From positions 1 to 27,740 of the forward strand of contig QHME01000022.1 in NCBI GenBank assembly GCA_003258735.1: DNA of 27,740 bases. The letters run 5' to 3'. This document shows, one piece after another, positions 22,284-27,740 of this stretch. Both the position numbers and the translations under genes were made by a program. The notes below the pieces were generated by a model, which was given only the letters and a program-made list of their open reading frames with translations, did not search any database and was not told the DNA's origin. Each line of letters begins with the position of its first letter. The first letter of the stretch is position 1. The DNA comes from Candidatus Melainabacteria bacterium (GTDB taxonomy: Bacteria > Cyanobacteriota > Vampirovibrionia > Gastranaerophilales > Gastranaerophilaceae).

Positions 22284-22766
22284 ATGAGCGACTATAAAGA
22301 GTATATAGACAAAGGGATTGAAGAAATTCATCAGGGAAAATTTGAAGATGCAATTGAAAATATTACAAAATCAATTGAACTTAAAAATGATTGGGAAATT
22401 TCGTATTTTTATAGAGCAGTAGCAAATCAAGCGCTAGAAAAATGGGATGATGCAATGCTTGATTATACAAAAGCTCTTCAAATAAACGATAAAATGACAG
22501 ATGCATATTATAACAAAGCCAAAATCACACTTTCACGAAAAGATATTGCAAATCCTGATATTAAAAAGGCAATTTCAGATTTAGAAAAAGCTTTAGAACT
22601 GGATGACAAATTTGTTGATGCACTATTTGCAATGGCAGCAGCATATAAGAAATTAGGTGATTACCACAAATCACTTGAATACTTGGAAAAGTTGCTTGAA
22701 ATTGAACCGCAGGCTGTAAATGCCAGAGCCTTGAAAAAATTAATTTTGCAGAAGTATATGGTTTAG
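22284..22766 (+). CDS. TPR-repeat protein, 160 aa
   Basis: Four consecutive TPR-type helix pairs fill the protein: ~5-35 (YIDKGIEEIHQGKFEDAIEN), ~40-70 (YFYRAVANQALEKWDDAMLD), ~75-108 (with an insertion, ISDLEKALELD) and ~112-145 (ALFAMAAAYKKLGDYHKSLE). There is no signal peptide or other domain, so it is a cytoplasmic protein-binding scaffold. GAGG lies 8 nt before the ATG. A tandem 16-bp repeat begins 7 nt after its stop. Confidence 0.85.
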   Translation: MSDYKEYIDKGIEEIHQGKFEDAIENITKSIELKNDWEISYFYRAVANQALEKWDDAMLDYTKALQINDKMTDAYYNKAKITLSRKDIANPDIKKAISDLEKALELDDKFVDALFAMAAAYKKLGDYHKSLEYLEKLLEIEPQAVNARALKKLILQKYMV

Positions 22767-22773
22767 TCAAGAG

Positions 22774-22805
22774 GGCAAGAAGACAGGATGGCAAGAGGTC
22801 AGGCT
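22774..22805 (+). repeat. Tandem 16-bp repeat, copies 1 and 2
   Basis: GGCAAGAAGACAGGAT followed directly by GGCAAGAGGTCAGGCT, 13 of 16 positions identical. Related sequence lies at 23635-23656 on the other side of the next gene; the 12-mer CAAGAGGTCAGG is exact at 22792 and 23637. Confidence 0.7.
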
Positions 22806-22814
22806 TTTTATATA

Positions 22815-22885
22815 GTCATTCCGAACTGCGGATTTTGGCAAGTGTACAAAAGTTTTTCGTCATTCCGAACTGGTTTCGGAATCTC
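22815..22885. repeat. REP-like repeat, two copies of GTCATTCCGAACTG
   Basis: GTCATTCCGAACTG occurs at 22815-22828 and again at 22859-22872. The second copy forms a palindrome, TTCCGAACTGGTTTCGGAA. The same family appears at 2303-2518. Confidence 0.7.
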
Positions 22886-22931
22886 TAAATGAACATTTTA
22901 GACTTTTGTTATATCTGTTAAAATTTTTCTT

Positions 22932-22946
22932 TGCTACAATAGAACT
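22932..22946 (+). promoter_or_regulatory. Putative leaderless promoter of the DUF4145-like gene
   Basis: TGC followed by TACAAT (22935-22940), an extended -10, then exactly 6 nt (AGAACT) and the ATG at 22947. No Shine-Dalgarno sequence is present and no good -35 is seen. Confidence 0.5.
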
Positions 22947-23618
22947 ATGGCTACAAATTTTGATTTTTTAAAAAATACTGATAAAAACTTATATGACATT
23001 ATTTCTGATGCAGAAAAATTATATCGTGATGAATATTTTGAGCAATGCATGGGACAAACAAGACGGTTTGCAGAAAATGTCTGTAAAAACGTTCTAGGTA
23101 ACAAACGTACAACAGAAGATACTTTTGACCAAATGCTAGCTACTTTAAAAGACAACTCGCAAGGTTCTGAACAAGAAAAAGAATTTATTGACGATTTATA
23201 TTTTCTGAAAAAATGTGGCAACAAGTCCATTCACTCATCTTCGGTAAAAAAAGATGGAATTAATGCAATGGAATGTCTCCAAAGAGCATTTGAAGCCGCG
23301 ATAAATTATTGCGTATTTTATAAAAAAGGAAATAAAGAGATTTTGAACCTTCACTATGATATTGAACTTCTTGCAACAGGAAAAAAGAGTAAAACATTAG
23401 CTCAAAAATATGCCCAAGCAAAAGAAAAATCTCAAAAGAACACCTCCTCAAAATCAAAAAATTCATCAACAAAAAAACAAACAAAAACAAAATTAAAACA
23501 ACAAACTTCAATGAAATCTTGTCCAAAACCCTCAAAAATTTCACCTTATTGGGTTATAGTTGGAATATTTTCAATTATCTCATTTTGCCTTGTTGTGTTT
23601 TTGCTGATTACAAAGTAA
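22947..23618 (+). CDS. DUF4145-like domain protein with C-terminal membrane anchor, 223 aa
   Basis: Residues ~1-125 resemble the helical DUF4145 domain found at the N-terminus of type I restriction HsdR subunits and in stand-alone proteins: NFDFLKNTDKNLYDIISDAE, then QTRRFAENVCKNVL and the NKSIHSSSV-like segment (family pattern: -RN-aaH). Residues ~150-195 are a Lys/Ser/Thr/Gln-rich low-complexity linker. Residues ~200-220 (YWVIVGIFSIISFCLVVFLL) are a single membrane helix with only a few residues after it, as in a tail-anchored protein, leaving the domain in the cytoplasm. Function unknown; nucleic-acid or protein binding is only suggested by the family. Flanked by 16-bp repeat sequence on both sides. 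Confidence 0.72.
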   Translation: MATNFDFLKNTDKNLYDIISDAEKLYRDEYFEQCMGQTRRFAENVCKNVLGNKRTTEDTFDQMLATLKDNSQGSEQEKEFIDDLYFLKKCGNKSIHSSSVKKDGINAMECLQRAFEAAINYCVFYKKGNKEILNLHYDIELLATGKKSKTLAQKYAQAKEKSQKNTSSKSKNSSTKKQTKTKLKQQTSMKSCPKPSKISPYWVIVGIFSIISFCLVVFLLITK

Positions 23619-23634
23619 TAATAGGCAAAATGAA

Positions 23635-23656
23635 GACAAGAGGTCAGGAAGGCAAG
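23635..23656 (+). repeat. Third copy of the 16-bp repeat
   Basis: GACAAGAGGTCAGGAA (23635-23650) followed by a partial next unit GGCAAG. It shares an exact 12-mer with the tandem pair at 22774-22805, so the two sites bracket the DUF4145-like gene in direct orientation. Confidence 0.6.
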
Positions 23657-23664
23657 TTAATTAT

Positions 23665-23704
23665 TAAAAAAGCGGACGGAAAATCAAATGATTTTCCGTC
23701 CGCT
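23665..23704 (-). terminator. Terminator of the pgi gene
   Basis: A 16-bp perfect stem, AGCGGACGGAAAATCA (23671-23686) with its complement at 23689-23704, followed on the minus strand by a T tract (complement of the A run 23666-23670). It lies 25 nt past the pgi stop. On the plus strand there is no U tract, but the hairpin may still slow read-through from the DUF4145-like gene. Confidence 0.92.
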
Positions 23705-23728
23705 CAATATTATCTCAAAATTTATAAA

Positions 23729-25027
23729 CTATTTTGAAATTCTACCAGGAACAACAACTCCACCTTTCAAATTCTTTTTGTAAAATTCTACGTGTGGTTG
23801 AAGAACACTATCCAATACGTCAGGCAAAGCCTTACCTGTCATTACGCATTGAACGATTTCTTGGTAAACAGTGGCAAATGCTCTTAATTGAGTCAAAGCA
23901 CCTGCAGCTGCCGGTGTCAAACCGAATTCAGAAGTTTCAACATCTTCTCTAAAGAATGCACCGGTAATTTCATAAGATTTTGTCAAAGCTCCAATGTATG
24001 CTTTTGCGTTTTCTGAACATACACCATTATCTACAGGAACAGTAAGTGCAAAAACAAGTTTATTTGCAGGATTAAAATGAGCTTCTGCAGAGTGGTGCAT
24101 AGCGTCAGGAACTTTTGCAACTTGTTTTAGAGTATCTTTTACTGATTCATTTTGCATTTGAGCATGCCAGTAAACAGTATTTTCAAACATAGAACCCATA
24201 TACTGATGAACAGATGCTTCAATACCATTCAATTTAGCATCAGCCCAGAAAATACCTTCTTTTAATGCATCATTGATGTCTAAATCTTCAGACAATGATT
24301 GAGAAGAAACCTCTTGAGCAGCATTCAACAATGCTACCATATCAGCTTTTGGAAGTCCTGCCCAAATCAATGTAAATAGAGCATGGTCATCAAATGCTGA
24401 AAATCTTCCGCCAACATCATCATGAATGAACAAATCACCTAACCAACCATTAGCAATTGATGTGCGACGAAGTTCAGATTTTTCTGCATTACCGTCAGTA
24501 ACTGCGATAAAGTGTTTTGCTGCTGATTTTTCTGCATCTTCTTGAGATTGACCTTTTGCCATATAAGCATCAATCAACATTTGTTGAACTCTCAAAAATC
24601 CATCTTTTGTTTCAAAAGTTGAACCTGATTTTGATGCAATCATAAAGTTTGAAGATGTAACATCTCCAAGTCTTTTCATAAATCTTGCCAAGCTGATTGA
24701 ATCAACATCTGAATAAAAATCAACAACATCATGACAGATGTTTAAACCATTAATAGATAACATATGTTCAACAGTATGTTTTGAACCACCGATACCCATA
24801 ACGCTTAATTTTTTGTTTCCTGTTTGAGCTTTGAAATTTTCTACCATAGCATATAATTCGTCAACTCTTTTAAGTTGTTCTGATGGTAGATTTACCCAAT
24901 TTAGGAAGTAGCCTTTTTTGTTTGCACGAGATGCAAATTCACTAACGAACTCAGATACTTTTGATGAATATTTTGAAAAATCAACACCTGAGAAAGTAGT
25001 TTTAACTGATGAGTTTTTTGTAATCAT
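23729..25027 (-). CDS. pgi: Glucose-6-phosphate isomerase, divergent
   Basis: Interconverts glucose-6-P and fructose-6-P. SIS-domain marks are GIGGS (78-82), the sugar-phosphate loop SKSGSTFET (132-140), VGGRFSAFDDH (205-215), Glu294 (QNESVKD) and the His311-His312 pair (MHHSAEAHFNP). Several are off consensus: GIGGSKHTVE instead of GIGGS-LG, S-T for TT in the loop, and an unusual histidine region. Length 432 is near the short bacterial forms (~450). The start is ATG 25027 with GGAGAG upstream; the open frame extends 40 residues further but has no ribosome binding site and would overlap the promoter. TATAAT at 25070-25065 on the minus strand is a plausible -10. Other SIS isomerases are possible but less likely. 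Confidence 0.88.
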   Translation of the reverse strand: MITKNSSVKTTFSGVDFSKYSSKVSEFVSEFASRANKKGYFLNWVNLPSEQLKRVDELYAMVENFKAQTGNKKLSVMGIGGSKHTVEHMLSINGLNICHDVVDFYSDVDSISLARFMKRLGDVTSSNFMIASKSGSTFETKDGFLRVQQMLIDAYMAKGQSQEDAEKSAAKHFIAVTDGNAEKSELRRTSIANGWLGDLFIHDDVGGRFSAFDDHALFTLIWAGLPKADMVALLNAAQEVSSQSLSEDLDINDALKEGIFWADAKLNGIEASVHQYMGSMFENTVYWHAQMQNESVKDTLKQVAKVPDAMHHSAEAHFNPANKLVFALTVPVDNGVCSENAKAYIGALTKSYEITGAFFREDVETSEFGLTPAAAGALTQLRAFATVYQEIVQCVMTGKALPDVLDSVLQPHVEFYKKNLKGGVVVPGRISK

Positions 25028-25203
25028 TATTTCTCTCCTTTTTTCGTACCATTTTCTACATTGTATTATAAAAATGAAAATATAAATAGGTAGAGTGGAG
25101 AATGTTAATAAGAGTGGTTTAGCAAATGACAAAAATGCCAGATTCAAAACAATAAATTACTATCATACATCACAACATGAGCTTTTCAAAATAAATGAGT
25201 GCA

Positions 25204-25238
25204 GTGACAATGATTTATCCCTATGGTATAATCTAGAT
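25204..25238 (+). promoter_or_regulatory. Strong leaderless promoter of the exported TPR gene
   Basis: GTGACA (25204-25209), a 17-bp spacer, then TATAAT (25227-25232) preceded by TGG. Six nt (CTAGAT) follow, then the ATG at 25239. All elements are near consensus and the predicted start of transcription falls on the A of the ATG. No Shine-Dalgarno sequence exists. Confidence 0.7.
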
Positions 25239-26159
25239 ATGAAAAAGTTTATTTTATCTTTCCTTATAAGTATTGCAATATGCTCGTTTATGCCTGCATT
25301 TGCAAATGAAATTGAAGAAGATTATCTTGATATTGCTGCAAATTATTGTGTTGTTGGGGATTACAATTCTGCAATGGTTTATTTGGACAAAATCTTAGAA
25401 CTTAATCCAAATAACAAACAGGTTGTTGACCTCAAAAAAGGTTTATCGCATGTAATTGCACAAGATAAAAAGAGTTTTGTCACAGGAGTAAATCCATTAA
25501 TAAAACAATCAATGGAAGCAAAACGTCAAGGAGATTCACAAAGCGAAATCACCTACTTGATAGATGGTACAAAATCAAATAATGCATATTTGGCATACTA
25601 TTATTTAGGCAATTATTTCAGAGATAAAAATAATTACTTAAAAGCACTGGACGCATATAATTCAGCAGTTTCTGCAAAGCCAGATTTTGCACAAGCTTAT
25701 TTGGCATCAGCTATTACACTTTATGATGTCGGACAATATGACGCTGTCATAAATCCTATTGATAAATATTTGACATTTAATTCTAATGATGATTTGGCTT
25801 ACGCGGTAAAATCTCGTGCAGAATTTGCACTGGGGCAGTTAGAAGCATCAAAAGCAGATAACGATAAGGCAATAGAATTAAATAACTGTCCTGAATATCA
25901 ATTTGACAGGGCAAAAATCTTGTATAAATCAGAAGATTACAAAGACGCAAAAGCTATATTTTCAGAGCTTTTGCCAGATATACAAACCTCAAAAACTTAT
26001 GAATATATGGGGCTATGTGATTATGCGATGGGCGATTACATGAGTGCATTAATGAACATCGACAAGGCTTTCATACTCTCTGATGATGACGAGTATTTGC
26101 AAAACAAGTATAATGAGATAAAGGAAATATTGGAAAAAAAACAAAATGAACAAGAATAA
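25239..26159 (+). CDS. Exported TPR-repeat protein, 306 aa
   Basis: Signal peptide at 1-22 (MKKFILSFLISIAICS, FMPAFA-N), so the rest is outside the cytoplasmic membrane. The mature part is a chain of TPR helix pairs: IAANYCVVGDYNSAMVYLDK, YYYLGNYFRDKNNYLKALDA, AYLASAITLYDVGQYDAVIN, then FDRAKILYKSEDYKDAKAIF and YMGLCDYAMGDYMSALMNID. Likely a periplasmic or lipid-facing scaffold. The start is placed at 25239: it opens the signal peptide and sits right behind the promoter, whereas the open frame continues 48 codons upstream through the promoter and must not be translated. It overlaps the metallophosphoesterase by 14 bp. Confidence 0.88.
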   Translation: MKKFILSFLISIAICSFMPAFANEIEEDYLDIAANYCVVGDYNSAMVYLDKILELNPNNKQVVDLKKGLSHVIAQDKKSFVTGVNPLIKQSMEAKRQGDSQSEITYLIDGTKSNNAYLAYYYLGNYFRDKNNYLKALDAYNSAVSAKPDFAQAYLASAITLYDVGQYDAVINPIDKYLTFNSNDDLAYAVKSRAEFALGQLEASKADNDKAIELNNCPEYQFDRAKILYKSEDYKDAKAIFSELLPDIQTSKTYEYMGLCDYAMGDYMSALMNIDKAFILSDDDEYLQNKYNEIKEILEKKQNEQE

Positions 26160-27168
26160 AAAAGCACGAACTAGTTCAAGTAAAAGACAAAAGACAAATC
26201 ATAGAAAAGAAAGTTTTTGGACAAAATTAGCTAACATGATGATTACCCTATGCCTAACAGCAGGCATGTTATGGGGGTTGCAGGCTTTTTCTAGAACAGG
26301 TTCTACCAACTTAAAATTTGCACAAGTAAGTGATGTTCACTTTTTAGAACATGGTTCAAATACGACTTTCAAAATGACAGGCGAATCTCCTCGCCTTTTA
26401 GATGATGCGGTTAATCAAATAAATGAACAAAGCGACATCGATTTTGTAATGTTTACAGGCGATTTGATTGACAAATCTTTTGAGAAAGAATTGAGAGCAG
26501 TATTACCACATTTAGACAAACTCAATGCCCCTTGGTATTTCGCATTTGGAAACCACGACAGATGTGTCGGTGGCTATTTGACAACTCTTGTTTATTTGGA
26601 TATGTTGCGTAACAACAATCCAAATTTCAAATTTAAAAAAGCATATTATTCATTTGAACCTAAAAAAAATTACAAAGTAATAGTTCTGGATAATATTATA
26701 ACAAATGAAATAACATCAAACGGTTATATTGATGAAACTCAACTAAAATGGCTAAAAAAAGAATTAGATAGCTGCTCAAAAGATGATACCGTTTTGATGT
26801 TTATGCATGTTCCGATTGTTGAACCTTTTGCAAGCCCAAATCACAGAATGAGAAATGCAATTGTTCTAAAACAATTAATTGAAAGCTACAAATTCCCAAT
26901 TGGTGTATTCCAAGGTCATTATCACGCTGCAAAAATTACGCAACATGACAATGTCTTATATGTAAGTTCACCTGCACTAGTGTCTTATCCGAATGCATTC
27001 CGAATTGTTGATGTAACAAATTATAAGGACAAAGTCGTTTTCGATTTTGATTGGAGAGAAACAAGAGAGACTACAATCCAAAAAATGGCAAAAATATTGG
27101 TATTCTCAAGTTCAATCTACACAGGTGAGGCAAAAGACCAAGCCGGAACTTATACAATCAAAAAATAA
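26146..27168 (+). CDS. Membrane-anchored calcineurin-like metallophosphoesterase, 340 aa
   Basis: A very basic first ~28 residues (KNKKARTSSSKRQKTNHRK) precede one membrane helix (29-48, NMMITLCLTAGMLWGLQAF), so by the positive-inside rule the catalytic domain is extracytoplasmic. Metal-binding motifs are DVH (63-65), GDLID (105-109), GNHD (135-138), MHVP and GHYH, the full set of the family. A C-terminal region of ~60 residues follows. Substrates range from phosphoesters of lipids to nucleotides and cannot be told here. Its start lies inside the end of the TPR gene (14-bp overlap, different frame) with no clear ribosome binding site, so translation is probably coupled and the two proteins may act together. 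Confidence 0.92.
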   Translation: MNKNKKARTSSSKRQKTNHRKESFWTKLANMMITLCLTAGMLWGLQAFSRTGSTNLKFAQVSDVHFLEHGSNTTFKMTGESPRLLDDAVNQINEQSDIDFVMFTGDLIDKSFEKELRAVLPHLDKLNAPWYFAFGNHDRCVGGYLTTLVYLDMLRNNNPNFKFKKAYYSFEPKKNYKVIVLDNIITNEITSNGYIDETQLKWLKKELDSCSKDDTVLMFMHVPIVEPFASPNHRMRNAIVLKQLIESYKFPIGVFQGHYHAAKITQHDNVLYVSSPALVSYPNAFRIVDVTNYKDKVVFDFDWRETRETTIQKMAKILVFSSSIYTGEAKDQAGTYTIKK

Positions 27169-27184
27169 AAATAGAGGAAAGATT

Positions 27185-27740
27185 ATGAGCGAATTTAAAG
27201 TAAAATTCAGAGGTGTTAGAGGAAGTTTTCCTGTTGCTGACAGAAATTTTCTAAAATATGGTGGGAATACTTCTTGTGTAGAAGTTAATGTCGGCGGACA
27301 CCTTATAATCCTGGATGCAGGTACAGGCATGGTCGGAATCGGTGATGATTTAATGGAAGATTACATTGCATCTGCGGTTCGCCCTGAAGATAGAAAACAG
27401 ATTTTTTCAACAATTTTACTTTCTCATATTCACCATGATCACTTGATGGGTTTAACATTTTTCAAACCTATTCATATTCGTTCTTCAAAATTAATGATAT
27501 TCGGAGCTGGAGCACCTGAGACTTCTTTATCTGAAGAATTGTCAAAACTTGTATTTGGCAAAACTTTTCCGATTGATTTGGGAGATATTGCTTGTAATCT
27601 TGAAATACATGATATATTTAACAATCAAGCAATTTTAATTAAACCAAATCAAAAACCTGAACTTGTTGGTGCACAAAATGTCAACCAAGGAGATGATGAT
27701 ATTCTTGTAACATTTTACAAATATTATGTCCATCCACAAG
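27185..27740 (+). CDS. MBL-fold metallohydrolase, partial at right edge
   Basis: The first 185 residues of a metallo-beta-lactamase-fold hydrolase are in the window. The opening KFRGVRGSFPVADRNFLKYG followed by GNTSCVEV is typical of the subgroup related to RNase Z and cyclic-phosphodiesterase-like MBL proteins, with LILDAGTGM next. The metal motif SHIHHDHLMG (HxHxDH) follows. The function within the fold is not decidable from this part. AGAGGAAAG before the ATG at 27185 is a strong ribosome binding site. It starts 16 nt after the phosphoesterase stop, so exported TPR, phosphoesterase and this gene probably form one operon. No stop codon before the window end. Confidence 0.9.
   Translation, partial: MSEFKVKFRGVRGSFPVADRNFLKYGGNTSCVEVNVGGHLIILDAGTGMVGIGDDLMEDYIASAVRPEDRKQIFSTILLSHIHHDHLMGLTFFKPIHIRSSKLMIFGAGAPETSLSEELSKLVFGKTFPIDLGDIACNLEIHDIFNNQAILIKPNQKPELVGAQNVNQGDDDILVTFYKYYVHPQ

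Noticed and set aside
22774..23656. Insertion sequence or integron cassette carrying the DUF4145-like gene
   Set aside because: No transposase or integrase, no terminal inverted repeats and no visible target duplication beyond the short tandem units.
25028..25147. 40-residue hydrophobic N-terminal extension of glucose-6-phosphate isomerase
   Set aside because: No ribosome binding site at the outer ATG; GGAGAG sits before 25027. A membrane helix on a cytoplasmic glycolytic enzyme is implausible and the region holds the promoter.
25095..25238. 48-residue extension of the exported TPR protein
   Set aside because: It would place a promoter inside coding sequence and bury the signal peptide.

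Overview
The window looks like chromosomal DNA from an AT-rich, non-photosynthetic relative of the cyanobacteria, most likely Vampirovibrionia/Melainabacteria and probably the gut order Gastranaerophilales. This is an inference. It rests on a stand-alone DprA-like protein of the cyanobacterial type (7562-8161), a pseudopilin with a leader and C-terminus common in that group (1387-2169), a lineage-style protein opening with MKITSISAPSFRG (13575-14468), and low GC throughout. I see no phage, transposase, CRISPR array or rRNA. The only RNA gene I can place is a tRNA-Ala(TGC).

Layout. 1-1251 (minus): the edge of an unknown gene, an unknown lysine-rich protein, tRNA-Ala with its own promoter and a terminator just beyond it, and an XRE regulator. 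The regulator is divergent from the pseudopilin-like gene at 1387, with a perfect inverted repeat between them. 2170-2700 is gene-free and holds dispersed palindromic repeats. 2701-6010 (plus): dapA, secD, secF, closed by a strong bidirectional terminator. 6057-8161 (minus): a small XRE regulator, a HEAT-like protein and the DprA-like protein. 8247-10808 (plus): a PcrA/UvrD helicase. 10841-13507 (minus): map, an RNase H-fold protein and a membrane TPR protein form one transcription unit. 13575-17065 (minus): a second UvrD-family helicase directly followed by RNase HI, then the lineage-type protein. 17212-18339: two matrixin-like secreted metalloproteases, tail to tail with abutting stop codons. 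18449-20649 (plus): a hexapeptide acetyltransferase, a 52-residue small protein, a DUF2971 protein and a thioredoxin. 20646-22206 (minus): an EamA exporter followed by a beta-carbonic anhydrase. 22284-23618 (plus): a TPR protein and a DUF4145-like membrane-anchored protein. 23729-25027 (minus): a divergent glucose-6-phosphate isomerase. 25239-27740 (plus): an exported TPR protein, a membrane metallophosphoesterase and an MBL-fold hydrolase running off the edge.

The gene content is mostly housekeeping: lysine and cell-wall precursor synthesis, Sec export, DNA repair, N-terminal Met removal, glycolysis and CO2/bicarbonate interconversion. A minority are secreted or lineage-type proteins. Two regulatory habits stand out. 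Most promoters I can find have an extended -10 (TGN then TATAAT-like). Several genes that lack a Shine-Dalgarno sequence have a -10 hexamer ending 6-9 nt before the ATG, which predicts leaderless mRNAs. I do not see a convincing new multi-gene system. The best candidates for new biology are the leaderless starts, the paired matrixins, the operator between the XRE gene and the pseudopilin, and a structured leader before the thioredoxin.
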